This document shows positions 39,937 to 47,897 of a stretch of DNA of 64,000 nucleotides, piece by piece. Made by a program: the position numbers and the translations under genes. Numbering within the stretch: position 1 is the stretch's first letter; every line of letters begins with the position of its first letter. Under the pieces are notes generated by a model. It saw only the letters and a program-made list of their open reading frames with translations. It made no database searches and had not been told where the DNA came from. Where the stretch lies: positions 4,898,001 through 4,962,000 of the forward strand of contig UGYN01000002.1 of NCBI GenBank assembly GCA_900457075.1. Reading direction: 5' to 3'. This stretch comes from Serratia quinivorans (lineage in GTDB: Bacteria; Pseudomonadota; Gammaproteobacteria; Enterobacterales; Enterobacteriaceae).

Positions 39937-39946
39937 CATACGTATG
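39937..39946. promoter_or_regulatory. Palindrome in the smvA/smvR intergenic region
   Basis: Perfect 10-bp palindrome CATACGTATG lies 20 bp upstream of the regulator start and within the divergent promoter, following TATACT and TAATATATAT sequences that could be -10 elements. Candidate operator for the TetR-type protein. Confidence 0.4.
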
Positions 39947-39967
39947 TATTGAAAAGAGGGTTTCTCA

Positions 39968-40513
39968 ATGGGACGTCAACGGAGCATCGATCGCGACAAG
40001 GTTCTGGATATGGCGGAGGAGATTGTCGCCAGGCAGGGTGCCGCCGGGTTGACCATTGATTCTGTTGCCAAGGCGATGGGGATTTCCAAGGGCGGGGTGC
40101 AGTACTGCTTTGGTACTAAAGACGCGTTAATTGATGCGATGTTCGAACGTTGGGGTAAAGCCTATGACCAGGTTTTCGATGCCATTGCCGGGGAAAGTCC
40201 CTCGGCCACAACAACGGTGCTGGCGCATATGCAGGCCACCCAAAGTTCCGATCAGGCATCCAGTGCCAAGGCCGCAGGGCTGATGGCGACCCTGATCCAA
40301 ACGCCAGAGCACTTGGAAAGTACGCGCGAGTGGTACCGCAGCCGGATCGACGGTCTGGATTTAACCACCGAGGAAGGCAAGAGGGCGCGGTTGGCCTTTC
40401 TGGCTACCGAAGGGGCATTTATGTTGCGTTTCTTTGGCCTGATGGAGATTAACCAGCCGGAATGGGATGCCATGTTCGCGGATATGCAGACGCTGATTCT
40501 GGCGAAAAAATAG
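39968..40513 (+). CDS. smvR: TetR-family regulator, SmvR-like
   Basis: 181-residue TetR-family repressor with N-terminal helix-turn-helix AAGLTIDSVAKAMGISKGGV followed by QYCFGTKDALIDAMFERW. The C-terminal TetR_C-type ligand domain is less conserved. Divergence from an SmvA-like pump is the same arrangement as smvA/smvR in Klebsiella and relatives, where loss of SmvR raises biocide tolerance. Role as local repressor of the pump is inferred from context. Confidence 0.83.
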   Translation: MGRQRSIDRDKVLDMAEEIVARQGAAGLTIDSVAKAMGISKGGVQYCFGTKDALIDAMFERWGKAYDQVFDAIAGESPSATTTVLAHMQATQSSDQASSAKAAGLMATLIQTPEHLESTREWYRSRIDGLDLTTEEGKRARLAFLATEGAFMLRFFGLMEINQPEWDAMFADMQTLILAKK

Positions 40514-40597
40514 TTCACCTATCACAGCGATAGCTGGCGGGCCGGCAGGTGAAGAGAGTAAGTTTACCAGACAAGATATTCCCTCGAAGAACCCTTT

Positions 40598-40627
40598 AGC
40601 CAGCCACTCCGTGCTGGCTTTTTTTTG
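40598..40627 (+). terminator. Terminator after the TetR-type gene
   Basis: Stem AGCCAG / CTGGCT extended by CAC/GTG around a TCC loop with one bulged C, followed by TTTTTTTT on the plus strand. Confidence 0.75.
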
Positions 40628-40697
40628 TCTGTAATTTAGCGGGAAAGGTGATAATGCCTAACCCGCGGCAGCAGAATCCAGCGGGTCGTGATTAAAA

Positions 40698-40994
40698 CTA
40701 GAACACCTGCTTAAAGGGTTTAACCGTCACGTCAGCATAAACGCCGGCGGCAACGTAGGGATCCTGCTCGGCCCAGGCTTGGGCGTCTGCCAGTGAGGCG
40801 AATTCCGCAATCACCGTAGAACCGCTGAAACCGGCACTGCCTGGGTCGTTACTGTCGATGGCAGGATTGGGACCGGCCACCACCAGACGGCCTTCATCAC
40901 GCAGTGCCTGCAGGCGTGCCAGGTGGGCCGGGCGTACCGACAGGCGGTTTTCCAATGAATTGGGTACGTCTTGTGCGTAGATCAGATAAAGCAT
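40698..40994 (-). CDS. yciI: YciI family protein
   Basis: 98-residue ferredoxin-like dimeric alpha-beta barrel protein. It matches E. coli YciI from [18 protein letters not shown] through [17 protein letters not shown] to the C-terminal [11 protein letters not shown]. The family resembles muconolactone isomerase; a hydrolase-like role has been proposed for relatives but the substrate is unknown. Located between the efflux pair and queH/tonB, near tonB as in E. coli. Confidence 0.92.
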   Translation of the reverse strand: MLYLIYAQDVPNSLENRLSVRPAHLARLQALRDEGRLVVAGPNPAIDSNDPGSAGFSGSTVIAEFASLADAQAWAEQDPYVAAGVYADVTVKPFKQVF

Positions 40995-41175
40995 GTTTCA
41001 CCTTTAAAATCATTGCTATAGAACGGTAAATGTAAAGTAGCGCAAAAGGGGATACATGGGAATGCCTGACCGTTGGAATTTGCCTGAGGCTGGCGCTTAT
41101 ACCTTGAAGCGACTAGCTTTTATTCGTATAGTGCGGCCGCGCGATTTAATGAGACAAGGATTCAGAGGTGAGGAA

Positions 41176-41829
41176 ATGACGGAACTGGTTAGAGATAAAC
41201 TCGACTTGCCTGAAGGCAAAAGCAAACTGCTGCTGCACTCTTGCTGTGCGCCTTGTTCCGGTGAGGTGATGGAAGCTATTCAGGCTTCTGGCATCGAATA
41301 CGCCATTTTCTTCTATAACCCGAACATTCATCCGCAAAAAGAATATCTGCTGCGCAAGGATGAGAACATCCGCTTTGCCGAGCAGCACGGCGTGCCTATT
41401 ATCGACGCCGATTACGATACCGATAACTGGTTTGCTCGCGCCAAAGGCATGGAGCACGAACCTGAGCGCGGGATCCGTTGCACCATGTGTTTCGACATGC
41501 GTTTTGAACGCACTGCGCTGTACGCGCATGAGCATGGCTACGACACCATATCCAGTTCGCTGGGAATTTCACGCTGGAAGAATATGCAGCAAATCACCGA
41601 CTGCGGCGTGCGCGCAGCGGAAAAATACCCGGACCTGGAGTATTGGGATTACAACTGGCGCAAAAAGGGCGGTGCGTCGCGGATGATTGAGATCAGCAAG
41701 CGGGAACGCTTTTATCAGCAGGAGTACTGTGGCTGCGTCTATTCGCTGCGTGACAGCAACCTGCATCGCAAGGCGCAGGGCCGGCCGCTGATCAAACTGG
41801 GCGTGCTGTATTACGGCGATGAAGAGTAA
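41176..41829 (+). CDS. queH: Epoxyqueuosine reductase QueH
   Basis: QueH performs the last step of queuosine synthesis, reducing epoxyqueuosine in tRNA; it is the non-orthologous, cobalamin-independent replacement for QueG. 217 residues from the start at 41176 (MTELVRDKL), behind AGAGGTGAGG; an upstream in-frame ATG at 41056 lacks conservation. The metal/Fe-S cysteines are visible: [11 protein letters not shown] near the N-terminus, RCTMCFDMR in the middle and EYCGCVYSL toward the C-terminus. Followed by a clear terminator. Confidence 0.9.
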   Translation: MTELVRDKLDLPEGKSKLLLHSCCAPCSGEVMEAIQASGIEYAIFFYNPNIHPQKEYLLRKDENIRFAEQHGVPIIDADYDTDNWFARAKGMEHEPERGIRCTMCFDMRFERTALYAHEHGYDTISSSLGISRWKNMQQITDCGVRAAEKYPDLEYWDYNWRKKGGASRMIEISKRERFYQQEYCGCVYSLRDSNLHRKAQGRPLIKLGVLYYGDEE

Positions 41830-41848
41830 CGCTGCATTGGTGACGAAT

Positions 41849-41873
41849 GACCCGCTACGGCGGGTTTTTTATT
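41849..41873 (+). terminator. Terminator after queH
   Basis: Stem ACCCGC / GCGGGT with a TACG loop followed by TTTTTATTTT on the plus strand. Confidence 0.85.
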
Positions 41874-42011
41874 TTCGGCGGCGGTAAATCAGGTTAATGA
41901 AGCGTGTAAAAGCCTAAGTTAAAAGGCAAATGAAAGGTTAATATCCCCATGAGTTTGCAGGTTTTAGCGATGAATAATGACGATTAGAGCGATAGTTTGC
42001 CATTCGTTATT

Positions 42012-42030
42012 GAATATGATTGCTATTTGC
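42012..42030 (+). promoter_or_regulatory. Possible Fur box upstream of tonB
   Basis: GAATATGATTGCTATTTGC matches the 19-bp Fur consensus at about 11-12 positions and lies about 37 bp upstream of the tonB start. Iron repression of tonB by Fur is known in enterobacteria; this particular site is a moderate match only. Confidence 0.4.
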
Positions 42031-42066
42031 ATTTAAACTTGGCGAACCAGAGGAAACAGAATCATT

Positions 42067-42813
42067 ATGCCGCTAAAAAAGATGTTCCTTAATCGCCGTT
42101 TGTCCGTGCCAATTATCCTGTCTGTTGGCTTACATAGCGCCCTGGTGGCGGGTCTGCTCTATGCTTCTGTCAAGGAAGTGATGGAGTTGCCTAAACCTGA
42201 AGATGCGCCGATCAGCGTCATGATGATCAATACCGCCGCGATGGCAGAGCCGCCTCCGCCTGCACCGGCCGAACCTGAGCCAGAGCCACAGGTAGAGCCG
42301 GAACCCGAGCCGGAACCGGAACCGCTCCCAGAGCCGCCGCCGAAGGCGATACTGAAGCCGGAGCCGGTAAAACCCAAGCCGAAGCCAAAACCGAAGCCGA
42401 AGGTCGAAAAAACGGTTAAGCGTGAACCACAGAAAACCGAACCGCGTGAGCCGTCGCCGTTTGAAAATAACCAACCGGCCAAGCCTATCGATAAGGCCCC
42501 GGTGAAGCAGGGGCCGGCAGCACCGATTCAGGGTAATTCACGAGATGTGGGGCCGAAACCGATCAGCCGTGCCGATCCGATTTATCCGCCGCGTGCCAGA
42601 GCGTTGCAGATTGAAGGCAATGTGCGGGTGCAGTTTGATATCGACAGTGATGGTCGTGTGAGTAACGTGCGTATCCTGTCTGCGGAGCCGCGCAATATGT
42701 TTGAGCGTGAAGTGAAACAGGCATTACGCAAGTGGCGTTATGAAGCCAAAGAAGCGAAAGATCGTACCGTAAACATTCGCTTTAAAATTAATGGCACCAC
42801 GGAAATGAACTGA
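42067..42813 (+). CDS. tonB: Energy-transducing protein TonB
   Basis: TonB links the ExbBD proton motor in the inner membrane to outer-membrane siderophore and B12 receptors. It has 248 residues. An N-terminal membrane anchor ([20 protein letters not shown]) is followed by a periplasm-spanning proline-rich region with Glu-Pro repeats (EPEPEPEP) and then Lys-Pro repeats (KPKPKPKPK). The C-terminal TonB fold has [20 protein letters not shown] and [13 protein letters not shown]. The rigid EP/KP region bridges the periplasm. Confidence 0.97.
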   Translation: MPLKKMFLNRRLSVPIILSVGLHSALVAGLLYASVKEVMELPKPEDAPISVMMINTAAMAEPPPPAPAEPEPEPQVEPEPEPEPEPLPEPPPKAILKPEPVKPKPKPKPKPKVEKTVKREPQKTEPREPSPFENNQPAKPIDKAPVKQGPAAPIQGNSRDVGPKPISRADPIYPPRARALQIEGNVRVQFDIDSDGRVSNVRILSAEPRNMFEREVKQALRKWRYEAKEAKDRTVNIRFKINGTTEMN

Positions 42814-42835
42814 CACTGAGATGGTTTTTTTATAA

Positions 42836-42864
42836 CGAAGAGGGTCGCCATGCGACCCTTTTTG
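42836..42864 (+). terminator. Terminator after tonB
   Basis: Stem AGGGTCGC / GCGACCCT with a CAT loop followed by TTTTGC on the plus strand. Confidence 0.85.
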
Positions 42865-42922
42865 CTGTCTGCGACCCGGTAAAACATCGTCTTCGCTTTG
42901 AAATTTTGTTGGAAATAAAAGA

Positions 42923-42940
42923 GTGTAACGATAAACCTTT
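42923..42940 (+). promoter_or_regulatory. LacI-type operator-like sequence, distal copy
   Basis: GTGTAACGATAAACCTTT is a near copy (17 of 18) of the sequence at 43112-43129, 189 bp further on. The core around the central CG is partly palindromic, as in operators of LacI-family repressors. Two operators at this spacing could support repression by looping. Confidence 0.5.
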
Positions 42941-43062
42941 AGTTGATTCGCCCCTGGCCTAATGAATAAAAACCCTACTCCGGGGTTAATTCTCTGGATT
43001 TACCTCAAAAAAACACGATCCCCATCCCACTTGTTGTATTAATAACAGCCTTCTGAACGAAT

Positions 43063-43078
43063 TGTGAACCCGATCACT
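43063..43078 (+). promoter_or_regulatory. CRP site upstream of the MFS-nucleoside hydrolase genes
   Basis: TGTGAACCCGATCACT matches the CRP consensus TGTGA-N6-TCACA at 9 of 10 positions. It lies between the two LacI-type operator-like copies and 64 bp upstream of the MFS start, a reasonable class I/II activator position. Confidence 0.65.
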
Positions 43079-43111
43079 TCAATAAAAAGGTGCATAAAAC
43101 AAAATAAATTG

Positions 43112-43129
43112 GTGTAACGTTAAACCTTT
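43112..43129 (+). promoter_or_regulatory. LacI-type operator-like palindrome, proximal copy
   Basis: GTGTAACGTTAAACCTTT; its first 14 bases (GTGTAACG-TTAAAC) form a palindrome around a central CG with a single mismatched pair, the usual form for LacI-family operators. Located 12 bp upstream of the MFS start codon, so binding would block transcription or early elongation. The LacI-type protein encoded at 45344 is the natural candidate. Confidence 0.55.
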
Positions 43130-43141
43130 TCGGGGAAAGCT

Positions 43142-44359
43142 ATGAGTTCTTACAAAGCAAGTTTACTGTCAGTCTCATTTATGACCTACATGGTGATGGC
43201 CGGACTCCTCACTCAAATAGGCATTGTCATTAGTCCGATGTCTCAATATCTGGATATCAGTATTACGGACGCCGCGGCCATGTTCTCGTACCTGACCGGC
43301 GGTACTCTCCTGGGGACATTCATCTCGATGGTGGTGTATTCCCGATTTGAGATCCGCCACATTTTGCGAGCCACCTATGCAATTTTTCTGATTGTTATGG
43401 CCGCATTGGTCTTTCTCGAGGTCAGAAATCCGTTCGTCGTCTCGTTTTATCTGTTTGTTTTGGGAACCTGCTGCGGTACCGGTTTGTCAGGTGGTGCCGT
43501 GCTGATCTCCAAAGTTTTTGATGAAAACAAACGCGCTTCGGCCTTTATCGCCACCGACTGTGCATTTAGCGCATCAGGTTTTATTTTTCCATCGGTGGCG
43601 ACAATGATCATCGCTGCCAACATGCAATGGACCAATGCTTACGGATTGGTCGGCATTATTGCCGCACTGGTGTTTATCAGCACCTTTGTTTTGCAATACC
43701 CGAAAGGGGATTTGGCGGAAAACACGAGAGGTGAAGCCAACGCCAGCGCTTCCGGATTTAACTTCAAACAGATTATGACCCCCAGAGTGATTCTGATGGG
43801 GCTAGCGCTGGGTATCTATCTGTTCGCCCAAAGCACTTTCCTGACCTGGTCGCCCAGCTACCTGCAGCAGGCGTTTGGTTTATCTTCGACGGATTCCGGT
43901 GCGGCAGTGCGAAATTATTGGGGGCCATCCGTGTTTGGCTTAATCGCCGCCGCTATATTAGTGAATAAGATCCCCGCGAGGGTCATGTTGGTGACGGTCT
44001 CTGTCATCGCCATTGTCGTAACCTTCTACTTAAGCATGACCCATAGCCCGAAAGTCTTTTTGACCGCCACCCTGGGGTTCGGTTTCCTGACCTCGTGTGT
44101 CTATAAATTAGGGATTTCTGTTGGCTCTCAGCAGGTTAAAAACTCACCCGCGGTGCTCGTCACCTTCTTGCTGACGTGCGGAACCCTTGGCAGCACCATT
44201 TCACCGGCCTTGTCTGCCGCCATGGTTGCGCGGTTCGGGGTTGCCAGTGCGATGGTCATGACCGCCCTGGGTTTTACTGCCGTATGCGTTTGCGTTGTCG
44301 CCTGCCTGATCCTTGAGAAGGTTGAAAATTCCAAATCCACAAAGGAAATATACTTATGA
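43142..44359 (+). CDS. MFS transporter, TsgA-like, probable nucleoside uptake
   Basis: 405-residue major facilitator protein with about 12 spans, similar in organisation to TsgA/FucP-like carriers (first span LSVSFMTYMVMAGLLTQIGI; SYLTGGTLLGTFISM; GTCCGTGLSGGAVL). The substrate is not evident from sequence. Its stop overlaps the nucleoside-hydrolase start by four bases (ATGA), so a nucleoside is the likely cargo (inference). Preceded by CRP and LacI-type operator-like sites. Confidence 0.8.
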   Translation: MSSYKASLLSVSFMTYMVMAGLLTQIGIVISPMSQYLDISITDAAAMFSYLTGGTLLGTFISMVVYSRFEIRHILRATYAIFLIVMAALVFLEVRNPFVVSFYLFVLGTCCGTGLSGGAVLISKVFDENKRASAFIATDCAFSASGFIFPSVATMIIAANMQWTNAYGLVGIIAALVFISTFVLQYPKGDLAENTRGEANASASGFNFKQIMTPRVILMGLALGIYLFAQSTFLTWSPSYLQQAFGLSSTDSGAAVRNYWGPSVFGLIAAAILVNKIPARVMLVTVSVIAIVVTFYLSMTHSPKVFLTATLGFGFLTSCVYKLGISVGSQQVKNSPAVLVTFLLTCGTLGSTISPALSAAMVARFGVASAMVMTALGFTAVCVCVVACLILEKVENSKSTKEIYL

Positions 44360-45325
44360 AGAGAAAAGTCATTTTTGATACGGATCCCGGTATTGATGAC
44401 ACTATGGCGATGCTATTGGCGCATGCCAGTGACCAGATCGAGCTGGTGGGCATTACCACGGTTTTTTGGCAATGCGACCATTGAGAATGCCACAAGAAAC
44501 GCCCTGTATATAAAGCAGCGGTTTGGCCTGACTGCGGATGTCGCCGTGGGTGCAGATACGCCTTTGGTGGTAGCGGCGGGTGAGGCGACCACTTTCGTTC
44601 ACGGCGAAAATGGTTTGGGGGATATAGATATCCCCGCGGGGGATTACCAGGGTATTGATAAGCGAGCGGCACATGACTACATCATCGATAGCGTAAAAGC
44701 GCATCCCGGTGAAATCACGCTGATTGCCGTCGGCAGGTTGACCAATCTTGCCCTGGCGGTTGAAAAGGATCCCGGCATCGCCAGCCTGGTTAAAGAGGTG
44801 ATTATTATGGGCGGGGCATTTGGCCATAACGGCCATACGGGCAATGTTACCCCTTTTGCCGAGGCCAATATCATCGGTGATCCCCATGCAGCCGATAGGG
44901 TGATGACCACCGACTGGCCGGTTACCGTCGTCGGACTGGATGTCACTCAGCAAACGGTGATGAGCAGCGAATATATTGAGCGGTTGCGCATCAATTCAGC
45001 CCGCTACGGTGAGTTCATTTACCAGATCACGCGTTTTTACGCTGATTTTCATAAGAGGGAGATCGGCATGGATGGATTCTATGTACATGACTCCTCGGCC
45101 ATTGCCTATGCCATTGCGCCCGAGTTGTTTGACGTAAAAGTCGGTGCTGTACGGGTGATTACCGAGGGGCCGGCCATCGGGCATACCCTGCTTAAGGAAG
45201 GGGCGAAACCTTACCCTATCGATGAGTGGAGTGGCAAACCTCAGCAACGGGTCTGTGTTCAGGTTGACCATCGGGGCGTGCTCGATCTCTATATGGCAAC
45301 CATGGCGGAGAGGGTTACCGCTTAG
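44356..45325 (+). CDS. Ribonucleoside hydrolase (RihA/B/C type), frame broken by a 1-nt insertion
   Basis: Inosine-uridine-preferring nucleoside hydrolase that splits ribonucleosides to base and ribose. The true N-terminus starts at 44356 (MKRKVIFDTDPGIDDTMAML) with the calcium-binding DxDxxxDD motif. The frame is lost after GITTV because the T run 44462-44467 has one T too many, and the rest reads in another frame (FGNATIENATRN to MAERVTA). Correction yields 322 residues, normal for the family. The C-terminal catalytic His is in FYVHDSSAIAYA. As given, an ORF from 44375 lacks the essential DTDPGIDD motif. Probably a sequence error. Cotranscribed with the MFS gene. Confidence 0.87.
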
Positions 45326-45343
45326 ACTACGCGTTTTTGACGG

Positions 45344-46369
45344 TCATTTGGCAAAATCGGTGGGTTCACTGACTGAGCCCCTGACAACCAGGCTGGGCGT
45401 GGCGGATATTATTGCTTTACTGCCTGGGGTGGACATTTTCATGCTCAACCCTTCCAGCGCCTGGTAAGCAATGTCGTCCAAAGGAATTCTGACCGTGGTG
45501 AGTGACGGGAAAGACAATTTGGACATTTCTATATCATCATAGCCAATGACCGAGAGTTCCCTTGGAATTTTCAAACCTAACTCATTCGCTGCATTCTGTA
45601 CGCCAATGGCCATTAAATCGTTATGACAGATAATGGCCGTTGGCAACGCCACGGAGGAAAATAGTTGATACATGGCATCAACGCCACTCTGATAGGTGTA
45701 ATTCCCTTCGATAAAATCGACTGAGTCTTCCGGCAGATTAAAATCTGCAAGTGCCTTTTTCAAACCCGCTATGCGATTCACCGTGGTTTTCAACGCTTTT
45801 GGGCCGGTAACGCAGGCAATTTTTTTGTGCCCTTTGGACAGCAAAAACCTGCCGGCTATGTAGCCGCCGGTCTCATTGTGTAAATTGAATTCCGTACCGC
45901 CGCACAGGCTCATTACATCACCGATATCGAAAGCGATGGCAACGACGGGGACCGCATGGATATGTTTGATTACGTTATCGATTTTATCGCGCTTTAACGA
46001 GATAAGGATGATTCCGTCAACGCGACCCGACATCAGATTAATGTAGGTGTGTAAATCCTCTTTATCTTTATGGCGGAAGCAGGAGATAACGGTAAAGTCT
46101 TGCTTGAAGCACTCATTTTCCAGCTTGAAGAATAACTCGGAGAAAAAGGGATTTTGGTCAACGATGGAAATGATGCCAATGCTTCTCAGGCTCGCAGAGC
46201 TTTTCTTCAGTGAGGCGGCCAGGGCATTGTGTCGGTAGCCGGTAGCTTGAATAGCCTCCAGAATGTTATGCCGGGTATCATCTTTGAGCTTTTTTTTATT
46301 ATTAATAAAATTCGATACTGTCGTTACAGAGACACCGGCATGAAGTGCAACGTCTTTAAGGGTAGCCAT
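45344..46369 (-). CDS. LacI-family transcriptional regulator
   Basis: 341 residues. N-terminal LacI helix-turn-helix TLKDVALHAGVSVTTVSNFI followed by the hinge helix (YRHNALAASLKK). Then a periplasmic-binding-protein-like effector domain with IGIISIVDQNPFFSELFF, VDGIILISL and ELSVIGYDDIEMSKLSFP. Convergent with the nucleoside hydrolase gene (stop codons 19 bp apart). Probably senses a nucleoside or derived ligand and binds the operator-like repeats upstream of the MFS gene, by analogy with CytR (inference). Confidence 0.87.
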   Translation of the reverse strand: MATLKDVALHAGVSVTTVSNFINNKKKLKDDTRHNILEAIQATGYRHNALAASLKKSSASLRSIGIISIVDQNPFFSELFFKLENECFKQDFTVISCFRHKDKEDLHTYINLMSGRVDGIILISLKRDKIDNVIKHIHAVPVVAIAFDIGDVMSLCGGTEFNLHNETGGYIAGRFLLSKGHKKIACVTGPKALKTTVNRIAGLKKALADFNLPEDSVDFIEGNYTYQSGVDAMYQLFSSVALPTAIICHNDLMAIGVQNAANELGLKIPRELSVIGYDDIEMSKLSFPSLTTVRIPLDDIAYQALEGLSMKMSTPGSKAIISATPSLVVRGSVSEPTDFAK

Positions 46370-46563
46370 TCTCTACTTATAACCTCAGTTTTATGTCACA
46401 AGATGGATTGATAGTGAACATCCCTTAACAGAATACCCACAGGCGCCCCAGGTCGTGAGGGTACCCGGTTGATTATACACAAGCAAAATCAAGATTCAGG
46501 CCTTTAACGTTCAAAAGGCGTTATCGAAACTGGGTATTGCGACACCGGGTAATCAGCATCAAT

Positions 46564-46594
46564 AAAAAAACCCGATGGGTCACATCGGGCTTTT
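46564..46594 (-). terminator. Terminator after yciA
   Basis: Stem CCCGATG / CATCGGG with a 5-base loop, with a seven-base T run on the minus strand (AAAAAAA at 46564-46570) and TTTTT on the plus strand. It ends the yciB-yciA unit. Confidence 0.8.
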
Positions 46595-46619
46595 TGAAAA
46601 AGAATCCTGGCGCTAAGGC

Positions 46620-47048
46620 TTATTCTTCGAATCCGACGCGGAAGTTCATCTTGCCATCGGGCAGGGCGCGTGAATTGCCTTCATCGTCTACGGCAACATA
46701 GGTAAACACCGCTTCGGTGGCGCGATAGCGCTGGCCGATAGGGGCGGAAGACACTTTCTTGACCCACACTTCGATATTGATGGTGATCGAGCTGCGTCCG
46801 GTACGGATACAGTGCGCGTAGCAACATACCACGTCACCTACCGCGACCGGCTTCAGGAAGGTCATGCCATCCACACGCACGGTGACTACGCGGCCTTCGG
46901 CAATTTCTTTGGCCTGAATAGCGCCGCCGATATCCATCTGCGACATCAGCCAGCCGCCAAAAATATCGCCGTTGGCATTGGTATCTGCCGGCATCGCCAG
47001 CGTTCGCAGCACCATTTCGCCACTGGGTAAAGGTCGTTGTTGAGTCAT
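46620..47048 (-). CDS. yciA: Acyl-CoA thioesterase YciA
   Basis: Hotdog-fold thioesterase of 142 residues that hydrolyses a wide range of acyl-CoAs. The conserved NANGDIFGGWLMSQMD carries the catalytic Asp. MTFLKPVAVGDVVCCYA is the second strand region. Neighbour of yciB and yciC as in E. coli; there tonB adjoins yciA, whereas here the MFS-hydrolase-LacI locus lies between. Confidence 0.95.
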   Translation of the reverse strand: MTQQRPLPSGEMVLRTLAMPADTNANGDIFGGWLMSQMDIGGAIQAKEIAEGRVVTVRVDGMTFLKPVAVGDVVCCYAHCIRTGRSSITINIEVWVKKVSSAPIGQRYRATEAVFTYVAVDDEGNSRALPDGKMNFRVGFEE

Positions 47049-47123
47049 AGCTGTCTGCTTATCAAAGAAGGGATTTCACTATACTGCCCGTAGCAAAGGC
47101 CACGGGCATTAACAATTTTGTAA

Positions 47124-47663
47124 CTATTTTTTCTGTTCTTCCGGCATGTGCCGATAAATATAAACGCCGCTGAGCAGAGTAAAGACCAGCGTCAGCGCGG
47201 TCAGGCCGAACACTTTAAAGTTAACCCAAACGCTCTGAGGCAGCCAGAAGGCGACGTAGATGTTTGCCAGGCCGCAGACCAGGAAGAACACTGCCCAGGC
47301 CAGGTTGAGGCTGTTCCAGACTTTATCCGGCAGCGTCAGCTCTTTGCCCAGCATGCGTTGCACTAACGGTTTTTTGAGCACCAGTTGGCTGATCAGCAGC
47401 GCCAGCGCGAACAGGGTGTAGATGATCGTCACTTTCCACTTGATAAACAAATCGTTATGGAACACCAGCGTCAAAGTGCCGAACACCAGCACCATCAGGA
47501 AGGTGATCAGCGTCATCTTCTCGATTTTGCGGTATTTGAACCAGGTGAATACCAGCGCCAGGGCGGTAGCAACAATCAATGCGCCAGAGGCCACATAGAT
47601 ATCGTAGAGCTTATAAAAAGCGAAAAAGACAATTAACGGGAGGAAATCAAGAAACTGCTTCAT
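47124..47663 (-). CDS. yciB: Septation protein A family membrane protein YciB
   Basis: 179-residue inner-membrane protein (IspZ/YciB), five hydrophobic spans starting with [20 protein letters not shown]. Linked in E. coli to cell-envelope synthesis and elongation/division complexes. Upstream of yciA on the minus strand. Confidence 0.94.
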   Translation of the reverse strand: MKQFLDFLPLIVFFAFYKLYDIYVASGALIVATALALVFTWFKYRKIEKMTLITFLMVLVFGTLTLVFHNDLFIKWKVTIIYTLFALALLISQLVLKKPLVQRMLGKELTLPDKVWNSLNLAWAVFFLVCGLANIYVAFWLPQSVWVNFKVFGLTALTLVFTLLSGVYIYRHMPEEQKK

Positions 47664-47897
47664 AAATCAATCCATCATCTGTTTATCGGCCGACTATACC
47701 GGATTTGGCGGGCTCTGTGTACCGCTGGCAACTGCTGATTATCGGCGTTTGGCCGCCGGATTTCCGCCATGAAAGCAGGAATTTGCATAAACTTACGATT
47801 GAGGTCGCGAGTTCGCGGCGGGCAGATTGCCAGCACGGCATAGGTATCGCATGATACGCGCAATAATAGCCGGATAATTTATAACGGAAAACAGTTT

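Noticed and set aside
42241..42420. Glu-Pro and Lys-Pro tandem repeats as a DNA microsatellite
   Set aside because: They are the coding repeats of the TonB periplasm-spanning region.
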